A stretch of 64,000 nt of DNA from an uncultured Lachnospiraceae bacterium (GTDB lineage: Bacteria > Bacillota > Clostridia > Lachnospirales > Lachnospiraceae). The notes beneath the pieces were generated by a model that was not told where the DNA came from, did no database searches, and saw only the letters and a program-made list of their open reading frames with translations. Of the stretch, positions 35,019 to 44,234 are shown in pieces. The translations under genes were made by a program, and so were the position numbers. The stretch's first letter is position 1. Every line of letters starts with the position of its first letter. The stretch covers positions 46,278 to 110,277 of the forward strand of contig CAMNXA010000007.1 in NCBI GenBank assembly GCA_946566685.1. Reading direction: 5' to 3'.

Positions 35019-37445
35019 CTAGCGGAAGCAGAACTCTTCTTCCTGAGGCTCCACTTCCCTGCTGATAAGACCATCTTCCCTGTGCAGCCATATCCTGATG
35101 ACGGGAACCGACCAGCCACAGTCTCTTAACCTCTGTATGGTCAGTTTCTGCTCTACCTCATTCCATTCCATTTTTCTTTTTGTGAAAGCTCCTTTTTCGT
35201 ATTCATAGCCGTCTCCGGCGTCTTCATATAATTCATATACCGCATCCCGGCCTGGATAAACATGGATCTCTATCCCGGCATCTTGTAATTCTTCCGTACA
35301 TTCCATTACTCTTCCCGATAACGGGAGAATGGTACCTGCTTTGATAAACAGCGGGATCGTCTGTATATCCGCAGAAACCAGGATATCCTGGCCTCCCGCA
35401 TACTTTTGGTCAGTCCGGAAATCATACCAGTCTGTACCTTCCGGAAGATATACTTCTCTTGCTTTGGGTACCTGCTCCAGTTTTTGTGCCCCCTTTTCAT
35501 AATACATCGGGAAGGTCACCGGACACACCATAACAGACTGCCCCAAAAGATACTGATCCTTAATCAGCAGTGCATTGCAGTCATGGCAAAAATCAAAGGC
35601 AAGCAGCCTCATGATCGTCTCATCCGCCTCCCATACCTTCCCGGCACAGGAATAGATATAGGGCAGCAGCCGATATCTCAGCCGGTTGGCCTCAAGCAGC
35701 GCATCATAAAACATATCTCCTTCCCGACCAAATTCCCATAACTCCCTTCTCACATCTGTTCCATGATTGCGGAATATGGGCAGCAATGCCCCCAGTTGAA
35801 ACCATCTTGTGAAAAGTTCCCTGTAGCCTGGATCGCTGGCGCTTTCATATTCTCCCGCCCAGAACCAGGGAGTCCCGCTTTTAACAAAAAAACCACCAAT
35901 ATCAAAAGTCCAGTAGGGAAGTCCGCTGGCACAAAAGTTCAGGCCCGCGGCAATCTGCTTTCTAAGCGTATCCCAGCTTGCATAGATATCGCCGGACCAG
36001 AAGACCGTTCCATATTTCTGGGCGCCAAGATAACCGCTTCTCGTAAGATTCATGACCCTTTTACGCGGCTGCTCCTTCCTCTGTCCCTCAAAGATTCCCT
36101 GCGCGTGGAACATGCCATACGCATTTCCCAGATCCGCCGGCAGCATTTTCTGGGACTGTATCAGATATTCTTCATACATTTTCTGCGGCAGCGGCTTTTC
36201 CTTTCTGGTCCACTCCGGGGTAAAAGGCTCACAGGAATCGCACCACCAGGCGTCAACCCCATACCGCCCAATGCCTTCCCATGCCTGCTGCCAATAAGTC
36301 TCTCTCCCCTCTTTGCTACAGGCATCATAAATATCGGATGCCGGAAGCAGGAGTCCTTTCTCCTGCATCTGCGCATAGTTTTCACTCTTTTCATCCATCG
36401 TGGGCCAGATGGATATCATAAAATGAAGGTTCTGCGCATGCAGCTGCTCCATCATTTCTCCCGGCGATGGGAACCGGCTTTCATCAAAACTTTTCTGCCC
36501 CCACATACCATCTTCCCAATAATGCCAGTCCAGCACCAGCACATCTGCCCCGATTCGCCGCCTGCGGATCTCTGATGCCACCTGCAAGATCTCCTCCTGG
36601 GTTTCATAGCGCTCCTGCGACTGTATGTAACCGAATGCCCATCTGGGCAGCATGGATGCCTTGCCTGTCAACCGGCGGTATCCCCTGATGATCTGGTCAA
36701 AAGAAGGCCCGTAAATAAAATAATAATTCAGTTCCTCATCGGCTTCTGTATAGAAATAAGAATCCTCATATCCCACATCACTAAAAACAGCAGGGCTCCC
36801 CGTTGGGACCAGCAGTCCATAACCTTCCGTGGACAGCAGCATGGGAATTGCTATTTTCAGGTTTGCCTGATGCAGATAGCGGATGGTGCCCCGCAGATTG
36901 AGAATCCCGTCATCAGGCTGTCCCAATCCATATAATACTTCGTCTTTCTTCCACTCCCAGCAGATCTTCGTATGATACAGTTCCCTGTCAAACTCTTTGG
37001 CCGCATATTCGATCTCGTTCTTTATGCCATCCGGCGTGTCCACTTTATTGACCACCGCACGCTCATCTATTACCGTTTTGTAAGCACGGAAAGCTTCCAG
37101 ACGCTTACTGTTTAGCTTCTTTTCGGTCAAGAGCATCTTACCGTCCCTGTCGAAGTAACAGATGGACGCCGTTTCTTTCATAACTGTGAGCATTAATTGC
37201 GCCGTGACTATCGTCACAGTATGATCATCAGACCAAAACGACCATTCCGTATCATTATCCTCCCTGATAATGCCCACACCCGGAGACCGGGAAAACGCAT
37301 CCTTCTGCGTACAGGTAATACGAATGATGGATGGACTCTGGGGCATGATCCGAAGGATTTGGTTCTCCGCATACAAATGCAGGCTGTTCTGCTTTCTTTC
37401 CACCCTGGTTATTTTACAGCTCTTTCTCTGTTGCGCCTGAAGCAT
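35019..37445 (-). CDS. Glycoside hydrolase family 31, alpha-xylosidase/alpha-glucosidase type
   Basis: 808 aa without a signal peptide, so cytoplasmic. The N-terminal beta-sandwich is followed by the barrel (about residues 260-600). The catalytic nucleophile Asp is in VDAWWCDSCEPFTP. The acid/base region is VFWSGDIYASWDTLRKQI. GLNFCASGLPYWTFDIGGF is the conserved GH31 block. It resembles YicI-type alpha-xylosidases, which remove the non-reducing xylose from xyloglucan oligosaccharides. Alpha-glucosidase cannot be excluded. It is fourth in the operon after SBP and two permeases. Confidence 0.92.
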   Translation of the reverse strand: MLQAQQRKSCKITRVERKQNSLHLYAENQILRIMPQSPSIIRITCTQKDAFSRSPGVGIIREDNDTEWSFWSDDHTVTIVTAQLMLTVMKETASICYFDRDGKMLLTEKKLNSKRLEAFRAYKTVIDERAVVNKVDTPDGIKNEIEYAAKEFDRELYHTKICWEWKKDEVLYGLGQPDDGILNLRGTIRYLHQANLKIAIPMLLSTEGYGLLVPTGSPAVFSDVGYEDSYFYTEADEELNYYFIYGPSFDQIIRGYRRLTGKASMLPRWAFGYIQSQERYETQEEILQVASEIRRRRIGADVLVLDWHYWEDGMWGQKSFDESRFPSPGEMMEQLHAQNLHFMISIWPTMDEKSENYAQMQEKGLLLPASDIYDACSKEGRETYWQQAWEGIGRYGVDAWWCDSCEPFTPEWTRKEKPLPQKMYEEYLIQSQKMLPADLGNAYGMFHAQGIFEGQRKEQPRKRVMNLTRSGYLGAQKYGTVFWSGDIYASWDTLRKQIAAGLNFCASGLPYWTFDIGGFFVKSGTPWFWAGEYESASDPGYRELFTRWFQLGALLPIFRNHGTDVRRELWEFGREGDMFYDALLEANRLRYRLLPYIYSCAGKVWEADETIMRLLAFDFCHDCNALLIKDQYLLGQSVMVCPVTFPMYYEKGAQKLEQVPKAREVYLPEGTDWYDFRTDQKYAGGQDILVSADIQTIPLFIKAGTILPLSGRVMECTEELQDAGIEIHVYPGRDAVYELYEDAGDGYEYEKGAFTKRKMEWNEVEQKLTIQRLRDCGWSVPVIRIWLHREDGLISREVEPQEEEFCFR

Positions 37446-37463
37446 CTCTCTCCCTCCTGTTTA

Positions 37464-38288
37464 TCAGCCTTTTACCGCGCCGGCCGTCATACCGGATACA
37501 ATATACTTCTGCCCGAGCAGATATACCAGAATAACAGGCAGGCTCGTGAGCAGGATATCCGCACACACAAGATTCCAGTCCTTAAAATACATGCCAAAGA
37601 AATTATAGACAGACAGCGTCATGGGCCATTTATCCGAACTGCTCAGAAAATAAAGCGGTGACACAAACTCGTTCCATGTATTCAGGAAGGTAAGCACAAA
37701 CACCGTTGCCAGCACAGGCCTTAAAAGAGGCATGATGATCCAGAAAAACAATTTCACACACCCGCAGCCATCTATGACTGCTGCCTCATCCAGTTCGATC
37801 GGTATTCTTGCCACAAAGCCATGCATCAGGAATACGGAAAACGGAAGCTGCATGGCAGCGTACAGTAATATAATTCCCAGCTTCGTATTGTTCAGATGAA
37901 GAAAAAGCATTACCTTCGTCAACGCCACATAGTTGATCGGCAGCGTGATTCCCAGCACCAAAAACATAAACAATATCTTATTCAGCCTTGTTGCATTTCT
38001 GGATAAGACATAGGCTGCCATGACTGCCAGCACACTACAAAGTATCACACTGCCAAATGAATATGTAAGGCTGTTCAAAAAAGAAGTTACCAGCTTACCC
38101 TTCTCAATTACCGTAGCAAAATTTTCCCACGGAATCGGCAGGGTCGGCAGTGACAAATTCATGTCGGAAGCTGCATTTTTATCCTTCAGTGAATTAAAAA
38201 GGATGAGCAGCAGCGGAATCATACAGATCAATGACAAGAGCCACGCCAGGACGTTGACACATATTTTACCAACCGTTTTTTTCATCAT
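37464..38288 (-). CDS. Carbohydrate ABC transporter permease, MalG type
   Basis: 274 aa with six expected membrane segments. The EAA loop is ELDEAAVIDGCGCVKLFFWIIMPLLRP. The C-terminus is QKYIVSGMTAGAVKG. It overlaps the preceding MalF-type gene by 4 bp. It belongs with the upstream binding protein and the downstream GH31, suggesting import of the GH31 substrate. Confidence 0.93.
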   Translation of the reverse strand: MMKKTVGKICVNVLAWLLSLICMIPLLLILFNSLKDKNAASDMNLSLPTLPIPWENFATVIEKGKLVTSFLNSLTYSFGSVILCSVLAVMAAYVLSRNATRLNKILFMFLVLGITLPINYVALTKVMLFLHLNNTKLGIILLYAAMQLPFSVFLMHGFVARIPIELDEAAVIDGCGCVKLFFWIIMPLLRPVLATVFVLTFLNTWNEFVSPLYFLSSSDKWPMTLSVYNFFGMYFKDWNLVCADILLTSLPVILVYLLGQKYIVSGMTAGAVKG

Positions 38289-39163
38289 TCCTGCACCTCC
38301 CCCTTAGTCATAACCCGAATCATAAAGAAACCAATGATCAGCATGAACACGAACATGACGGAAGAAAGTGCCGTACCCACTGCATACTGCCCAGTGCCGA
38401 ATTTCTTAAATACGATCGTATAGAGTACTTCCGTTGTCGCTTTCCCGGGGCCTCCGTTCGTCAACGCATAGATCATGTCAAATACCTTCAGCCCATATAT
38501 GACATTCAGTACTGTTGTCGTTGCCAGTGTCGGCAGCAGCAGGGGCAGCGTAATATAAAAGAATTTTTGCAGGCCATTGGCTCCGTCTATGCTGGCCGCC
38601 TCATAATATTCTGTAGAGATACTTAAGATTCCGGCAATCAGGATTGTCATGATATATCCGGTTCCCCGCCAGATATCCACCGCCATCACGGTTCCGAAGG
38701 CATACTTGGGACTGGTGAGCCATTGCAGCGCCAGAAAGTCAAATCCCACTTTTCTCAAAAAAACATTTAACAGACCCTCTGCCGGATTCAGGATGGAGGA
38801 AAAGATCATACCCAAGATCAGTGTCGACAGAACGGAAGGCATGAACATAACGCCTCTGTGAAAATTCAGGGCTTTCACTGACTTGGACAAAAGAACCGCC
38901 ATTGCCAGGCCGAGAACATTTTTAAAAATAACGGTAACCAAAGTAAATAATAAAGTATTGCCAATGATCTTCCGGTAATTCTCTTCGGGTGAAAGAATCA
39001 CCTTAAAATTTTCTAACCCTACAAAATGAAGTTCCTCCGTATACGCCGACCAATCCGTAAAGGAATATCCGATACCGATGATACTCGGTATCACAAACAG
39101 AACTGTATACAGAATCAGGGCGCCTGCGGCAAACCATATGGGATATGTTTTTCTTTTTTGCAT
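38285..39163 (-). CDS. Carbohydrate ABC transporter permease, MalF type
   Basis: 292 aa from ATG 39163 (AAAGGAATCGCTT upstream). A further upstream ATG would start inside the intergenic hairpin and was not used. Six membrane segments are expected, with the EAA motif YYEAASIDGANGLQKFFYITLPLLLP and the YALTNGGPGKATTEVL loop typical of MalF-type sugar permeases. It pairs with the MalG-type product of the next gene, which overlaps it by 4 bp. Confidence 0.93.
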   Translation of the reverse strand: MQKRKTYPIWFAAGALILYTVLFVIPSIIGIGYSFTDWSAYTEELHFVGLENFKVILSPEENYRKIIGNTLLFTLVTVIFKNVLGLAMAVLLSKSVKALNFHRGVMFMPSVLSTLILGMIFSSILNPAEGLLNVFLRKVGFDFLALQWLTSPKYAFGTVMAVDIWRGTGYIMTILIAGILSISTEYYEAASIDGANGLQKFFYITLPLLLPTLATTTVLNVIYGLKVFDMIYALTNGGPGKATTEVLYTIVFKKFGTGQYAVGTALSSVMFVFMLIIGFFMIRVMTKGEVQE

Positions 39164-39181
39164 AAGCGATTCCTTTCTTCT

Positions 39182-39215
39182 AAAAACAGCCGGCATAATG
39201 TATACCGGCTGTTTT
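39182..39215 (-). terminator. Partial terminator/attenuator between binding-protein and permease genes
   Basis: An 11-bp perfect stem, AAAACAGCCGG/CCGGCTGTTTT, with a 12-nt loop is followed on the minus strand by a short T-run. It lies between the SBP stop (39262) and the permease start (39163). It would let most transcripts stop after the binding protein, giving it higher expression than the channel. Confidence 0.7.
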
Positions 39216-39261
39216 ACTTATTCACACTGGGACGACTCGGAAATATTGCGACTGCTGTCTG

Positions 39262-40650
39262 TTAATTCCATGCCGCGTCAGAAGCTGCCTTTGCCTGCTC
39301 CGCACGCAACTTGTCAATTTCCTTCAATACCTCTTCCGGCGTCATCTCACCAACAAACATCGCTGATAAATTTGCTCCCATTTCTGTCCACTGAGGATTA
39401 ACATATTTTACTGCCGTCTGATATACGGTTGCCTGTTTGGTATAGGTGTCATAGAACTCTTTGACAGGTCCTACATAGGCTGTCGGCGCATTGGAATAAG
39501 CCAATTTATTAAATTTGGGTACATTCTCTGTTAAATAAACCAGGCTGCTGTCCGATGCCATATATTCCATATACATCAATGCTTCCTTGGAATGTTCTGA
39601 ACCGGAATATACAAATCTTGCCGGGCCTGCCGGATTGACATTTAATGTCTGGTTGTCTGCCAGCGGCATTACAAAATACCCGATATCATCAGACTTAAGA
39701 GCCTCACCGATCGCCTCCACTTCATCACCAAATCCCTGGTTGGCAACCGTCATGGCATACTCACCGGATGCAACATTCTTGGCCGAATTGGCATATTCAT
39801 TGGACATGTAATTATCTCCAAAATAGCCTTCATCGATCAGATACTGCAACTGCTCCAAAATGGTGATCATAGTCTTATTCTCAACAAAAGTTGCCTCATT
39901 ATTATTCAGTTTATCCGCTGTACCGGGGCTTTGTGTCTCAACTGCCACGCAGCATTCCGGGAACCACAATACATGATGCCAGCCATCCGAAACACATTCA
40001 TAAATCGGAGTAACGCCGTTATTCTTGATCGTCTGACATACCTTCACAAAACTGTCAAAGTCTGTCGGAACATCCAGTCCAAGTTCGTTGAAGAGAACTT
40101 TGTTATAGGCTATGGCCCACACTGCCGATACGTCCTGTACCGGCTGTCCATAAAGTTTTCCATCCACCGATAATTCCGCTGCTGCCAGCTCGTCCACATT
40201 GCCTGCCCAGCTTTCGCCGCTTACGTCAAGCGCATTTTTTTGTACATTGAACTGTGTCTGGATATCAAACCGTCCGCTCTGCGCCATGAAAATGTCTGTA
40301 CATTCACCGGTATTTAATTTTGTGGTCAGCAGATTGGTATACTGATCCGCCGGTACAATCTGATAATCAACTTTAATACCTGTTTCCTGGGTAAACTTTT
40401 CTCCCAGTTCCATCTCCGCATCCTGAATCCAGTCCTGACTTGCCATTATGGAAATCACCACATCACTGCCCGCCGCACTCTCATCACTGCTTCCTGCACT
40501 GTTGTCTGTCGATGCCGCAGCCCCGCCGCCATCGCCAGCTGAAGCGCTGCTGTTACTGCTTTCCGGCGCTGTGCTGTTCCCGCCTCCGCATGCTGTCAGA
40601 GAAACCACCATGACCGCCGCCAACACTGCACTGATCCATTTTCTTCTCAT
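39262..40650 (-). CDS. Sugar-binding lipoprotein of an ABC transporter
   Basis: 462 aa from ATG 40650. The signal peptide RRKWISAVLAAVMVVSLTAC ends at a lipobox Cys, followed by a Ser/Ala/Gly linker. Mature motifs include VVISIMASQDWIQDAEMELGEKF, DIFMAQSGRFD and YNKVLFNELGLDVPTDFDSF, typical of family 1 solute-binding proteins. It heads the ABC-GH31 operon. Its promoter carries the two-part motif shared with the fucosidase promoter, so it may be under YesM/YesN control. Confidence 0.93.
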   Translation of the reverse strand: MRRKWISAVLAAVMVVSLTACGGGNSTAPESSNSSASAGDGGGAAASTDNSAGSSDESAAGSDVVISIMASQDWIQDAEMELGEKFTQETGIKVDYQIVPADQYTNLLTTKLNTGECTDIFMAQSGRFDIQTQFNVQKNALDVSGESWAGNVDELAAAELSVDGKLYGQPVQDVSAVWAIAYNKVLFNELGLDVPTDFDSFVKVCQTIKNNGVTPIYECVSDGWHHVLWFPECCVAVETQSPGTADKLNNNEATFVENKTMITILEQLQYLIDEGYFGDNYMSNEYANSAKNVASGEYAMTVANQGFGDEVEAIGEALKSDDIGYFVMPLADNQTLNVNPAGPARFVYSGSEHSKEALMYMEYMASDSSLVYLTENVPKFNKLAYSNAPTAYVGPVKEFYDTYTKQATVYQTAVKYVNPQWTEMGANLSAMFVGEMTPEEVLKEIDKLRAEQAKAASDAAWN

Positions 40651-40693
40651 AAAAATAACCCCGCCCTTTCTTGTGTTTGTTAACATTTTCTAT

Positions 40694-40761
40694 ATTATAG
40701 CGCCGGACATCTTGAAAACTGAATGGATAAATCGACTCTGTTATATGTCATTTTTTAACCA
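40694..40761 (-). promoter_or_regulatory. Promoter and probable activator site of the ABC/GH31 operon
   Basis: The -10 TATAAT is at 40699-40694, with no good -35. Upstream are two blocks shared with the fucosidase promoter at the same distances: TGGTTAAAAAATGACAT (40761-40745) and ATCCATT, 16 bp further towards the -10. The 45 bp between the long block and the -10 are the same in both promoters. The weak -35 and upstream conserved blocks suggest activator dependence. Confidence 0.6.
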
Positions 40762-40787
40762 TGTACGATAGTCGTTTCCTCTTTCAT

Positions 40788-42260
40788 CTAATCAATCTGT
40801 ATCTTAAATACGACCGGATCCACGCCCTCACTGTCATATTTTATATGCAGTCCCTGTTCATCCCTGCTCCATGCAAGGCTGCTTCCGCTCTCCAGGGCTT
40901 CAACGCTTATGATAACGCCATGGAAATTAGCCTGCCTGGAAGCTTCTTTCTCCCCAAGGGACACGATACAGTATTCTCCGTTTTCACTTCTTTTTAATGC
41001 AGTTGCATACAAATACCCTTTTCCGGTCGTGAATCTGAAATCATGGGCAGTAAAATTCTTCTTGATGCCATCAGAAAACTGCCCTTCCACAATCTGCGTG
41101 GGGCCCTCGCCATATTTCCGCCAGATACTGGTTCCATAAACTGCCTCACCGTTGATCTTGAGCCATCTGCCAATATGAAGCAGTACCGCCCGATCCTCTT
41201 CCGAGATCGTCCCGTCCGCCCTGGGGCCTACATTGAGCAGAAGACAGCCGTTCTTGCTGATAATATCTACCAGATCACAAAGGATATCCTCCGCCGGCCG
41301 AAACTGATTATCCTCCGTATAGCACCATGAATTTAAGGCGATTGCCGTATCTGTCTGCCAGAAATAAGGCTGCATGCTGGCAAACTGTCCTCTCTCCACA
41401 TCCGGTACGGCTGTGCCGAACTGGAAGGCATCATGTTTATAATTAATAGCCACCTCTATGCCCCACTCCGCTGCGCGGTTATAGTAATATGCCGCCAGCT
41501 TTTTGATGTAAGGCTTGCAGCTGCTGTGCTGGATCCACCAGTCAAAATAAAGGATCCGGGGACGATAACGGTCAATGATCTCACAGGTACGCACCAGCCA
41601 ATCCTGCAAATATTCCTCCGTTGGTTCCGGCTTGCTGAAAAGATCGTGATGGTCTGCTTCCGGCATGGCAGGCCAATAAAAATCGCCTCTCTGCATCGGT
41701 TCCTTGATATCGCTGTCAAATTCCTTTCCATGCCCCATAAAGAACCAATGTTCCATCCGGTGGGAGGATGCCCCGATCTGCATGCCTTTTCTTTGACAGC
41801 TTTCCCGCAATTCTCCCAATACATCCCTCTTAGGCCCCATTTCCCATGCGTTCCAGTGGGAGATCTCGCTCCGGTACATCTGGAAACCGTCATGATGTTC
41901 CGCCACGGGCACCACATACTTAGCCCCCGCCTGATCAAACAGTTCCGCCCATTCATCCGCATTAAAGTTTTCCGCCTTAAATAGGGGAATAAAATCTTTA
42001 TATCCAAATGCACTGTGCCTGCCATAGGTGGCAATATGATGTTCATATTCCACAGATCCCTGGATATACATATTGCGGGAATACCATTCATTGCTAAAAG
42101 CCGGCACACTGTAGACACCCCAGTGAATAAAAATGCCAAACTTGGCTTCTTTGTACCAGCCGGGCACCGTATAGCCGGACAAAGACTCCCATGTCGCCTG
42201 ATACGGCCCTCTGGCGATCACCTCCTCAATCGTGTCAAGATAGTTCTTTAGATCGTACAT
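40788..42260 (-). CDS. Alpha-L-fucosidase, glycoside hydrolase family 29
   Basis: 490 aa from ATG 42260 (AGGAGG 6 nt upstream; the longer frame has no support). The GH29 barrel begins with GWYKEAKFGIFIHWGVYSVP. The nucleophile Asp is in PRILYFDWWIQHS, and KNGCLLLNVGPRADGTI is the conserved late block. There is no signal peptide, so it acts on imported fucosides. It is divergent from the YesM-type kinase and shares a promoter motif with the ABC/GH31 operon. The two operons could together handle fucosylated, xylosylated oligosaccharides such as those from xyloglucan. Confidence 0.94.
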   Translation of the reverse strand: MYDLKNYLDTIEEVIARGPYQATWESLSGYTVPGWYKEAKFGIFIHWGVYSVPAFSNEWYSRNMYIQGSVEYEHHIATYGRHSAFGYKDFIPLFKAENFNADEWAELFDQAGAKYVVPVAEHHDGFQMYRSEISHWNAWEMGPKRDVLGELRESCQRKGMQIGASSHRMEHWFFMGHGKEFDSDIKEPMQRGDFYWPAMPEADHHDLFSKPEPTEEYLQDWLVRTCEIIDRYRPRILYFDWWIQHSSCKPYIKKLAAYYYNRAAEWGIEVAINYKHDAFQFGTAVPDVERGQFASMQPYFWQTDTAIALNSWCYTEDNQFRPAEDILCDLVDIISKNGCLLLNVGPRADGTISEEDRAVLLHIGRWLKINGEAVYGTSIWRKYGEGPTQIVEGQFSDGIKKNFTAHDFRFTTGKGYLYATALKRSENGEYCIVSLGEKEASRQANFHGVIISVEALESGSSLAWSRDEQGLHIKYDSEGVDPVVFKIQID

Positions 42261-42311
42261 ACATGGCCTCCTGTCTTCATAGTCAAATGAAAATATATTT
42301 TTAATACTTGT

Positions 42312-42379
42312 ATTATACAATTTGGCATGCCTATAATGAAATGGATTTATTTATCATGCCGCATGTCATTTTTTGACCA
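42312..42379 (-). promoter_or_regulatory. Promoter and probable activator site of the fucosidase gene
   Basis: The -10 TATAAT is at 42317-42312, with a poor -35. TGGTCAAAAAATGACAT (42379-42363) and ATCCATT lie at the same spacings as in the ABC/GH31 promoter. A face-to-face candidate for the kinase gene (TTGTAT 42308-42313, 18 bp, TATAAT 42332-42337) overlaps it on the plus strand. Confidence 0.6.
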
Positions 42380-42410
42380 CCGACCCGTAGTACAACGGAA
42401 AGGAACTATC

Positions 42411-44234
42411 ATGAGAACCACGAAGCGCAAGAGCATACTTCCTACACTTTTTATTCCCTATACCGTTTTGTTTATTCTTCTTTTTACCATCATCATCTCC
42501 TACTTTGTGGTCAGCGAGAGTAAAAATATCCGCGAATCATCCCTTCGTTCCATAGAAAACAGTCTGATCAATATCTCCAACAATATTGACCTGACTGTTG
42601 AAACATTGGATACGATATCCCAAAACATTACCTATTCCAATCTGGTAAAAGAGCACTTTGCCTCTTACATTCACTATGCTTCTCCCGGAAGCGATCAAAA
42701 CACCTCCAGCAAATATGATAATCTGCAAAACAATAAGATATTATATGATCTGTTAACTGCCATGCTCGGCCCCAATTCCCCGGCCGATCAAATATACCTT
42801 TATGGCCTGGACTACGGTTCTTTCGGTACGGGACTGGACAACAGCACTTCCGATTCCAGTGTCCAGCTTAAGGAATGGTATGCCCCGACTTTAGCCGCCA
42901 ACGGCAATAAATATATTTTTCTGGATACAGATGAACGTCTTTCAAAATATTATTCCTACAAAGACGGGCAAAATTTCCTCACCCTTTGCCGGGTCTATTA
43001 CAACTCCTTCAACACTCCCCAGGGAATCGTGGAAGTAAAAAAATCCATGTCCTCTCTGAGCCAACTGATCCAGTCGCTCTATTCTTACGGGGAACAGTTC
43101 TATATTTTTGACGGAAACGGGAGCCTCATTTATCCCTTTGAGGACGCCTCCCATGCCATGTATTACTATGAGCAGATCTCAGATTCCAGTGTCCCTTTCT
43201 CCTCCAGGGAGAATTGCAATATCATCACACTGAATGATACCTCTGTCCTCTATTACGTCTCCCCCTACAGCGGACTGACGACCATAGCCACGATTGATAA
43301 GAACAGCCTCCTTTCTCCTCTGTATAAATATATTCTGACCAACCTGATCCTCTTATTTTTTACCTGTACCTCCGTTATCCTGGTATCTTATTTCATCTCC
43401 AAGAGAATCGGCACACCGCTGGAGGGCATGTACGCCCAGATACATTCTTTTCAAATAAATGATACCACGCTGACCGATATGGAACTGGAGGCAGTGGACA
43501 CTAATATCACGGAACTGCACACCCTTTATGATGCACTGATCCAGATGCAGGCACAGGCCAGGCTTGCCCTGCAAAGAGAACTCCAGCTGCAAAACAAGGA
43601 AATGCAGGCCCGGATGCTGGCCTTACAGGCACAGATGAATCCGCATTTTCTATACAACTCTCTGGCTACCATCCAGGCTATGGCAGATGAGGGCATGAAC
43701 GATAAGATTGAACTGATGTGCCAGAATATCTCTGAGATTCTGCGATATATCTCCTCTGACAGCGAACAGCTTATTGAACTGGAGCATGAAATCTCACATA
43801 CGATCAACTATCTGGAATGCATGAAGATCCGCTACAACACCAAGCTATTCTATACCGTGCAGATACCGGATTCCCTGTACCAGTATAAGATTCCCAAACT
43901 GTGTATCCAGTTGATTGTTGAGAATGCCATCAAATTTACCACCCGCGTAAAAGACCCCTGGTATATCTCAATCACCGGTATACAGACCGAAACTTACTGG
44001 GAAATCAGGATCAAAGACAACGGGCCCGGATTTCATGAAGTAGAATTGGAGGATCTGCAAAAGAAATTTGAAGAGATTGATAAGACAGAAGTGCTTCCCA
44101 ATCTGGAAATCAATGGTATGGGACTGATGAATATCTATATCCGTTTTAAACTTCTCTTTGGTGGAAAATACATCTTCCGCTTGAAGAACTGCACTCCCAG
44201 TGGTGCGGAAGTTACGATTGGCGGTTATATCTGA
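42411..44234 (+). CDS. YesM/LytS-type sensor histidine kinase
   Basis: 607 aa from ATG 42411 (GGAAAGGAACTATC upstream). One membrane segment is near residues 15-40. A large extracellular sensor of dCache type is followed by a second segment near 310-330, then HAMP. The His_kinase domain has MQARMLALQAQMNPHFLYNSLATIQAM, with the phosphorylated His in PHFLYN. The HATPase region is PKLCIQLIVENAIKF and IKDNGPG. Its partner is the convergent YesN-type regulator, whose gene overlaps the 3' end by 10 bp. Such pairs sense extracellular oligosaccharides. Confidence 0.95.
   Translation: MRTTKRKSILPTLFIPYTVLFILLFTIIISYFVVSESKNIRESSLRSIENSLINISNNIDLTVETLDTISQNITYSNLVKEHFASYIHYASPGSDQNTSSKYDNLQNNKILYDLLTAMLGPNSPADQIYLYGLDYGSFGTGLDNSTSDSSVQLKEWYAPTLAANGNKYIFLDTDERLSKYYSYKDGQNFLTLCRVYYNSFNTPQGIVEVKKSMSSLSQLIQSLYSYGEQFYIFDGNGSLIYPFEDASHAMYYYEQISDSSVPFSSRENCNIITLNDTSVLYYVSPYSGLTTIATIDKNSLLSPLYKYILTNLILLFFTCTSVILVSYFISKRIGTPLEGMYAQIHSFQINDTTLTDMELEAVDTNITELHTLYDALIQMQAQARLALQRELQLQNKEMQARMLALQAQMNPHFLYNSLATIQAMADEGMNDKIELMCQNISEILRYISSDSEQLIELEHEISHTINYLECMKIRYNTKLFYTVQIPDSLYQYKIPKLCIQLIVENAIKFTTRVKDPWYISITGIQTETYWEIRIKDNGPGFHEVELEDLQKKFEEIDKTEVLPNLEINGMGLMNIYIRFKLLFGGKYIFRLKNCTPSGAEVTIGGYI

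Noticed and set aside
41456..42139. A 227-codon minus-strand frame inside the fucosidase gene
   Set aside because: It overlaps the GH29 catalytic coding region in another frame and has no ribosome binding site.
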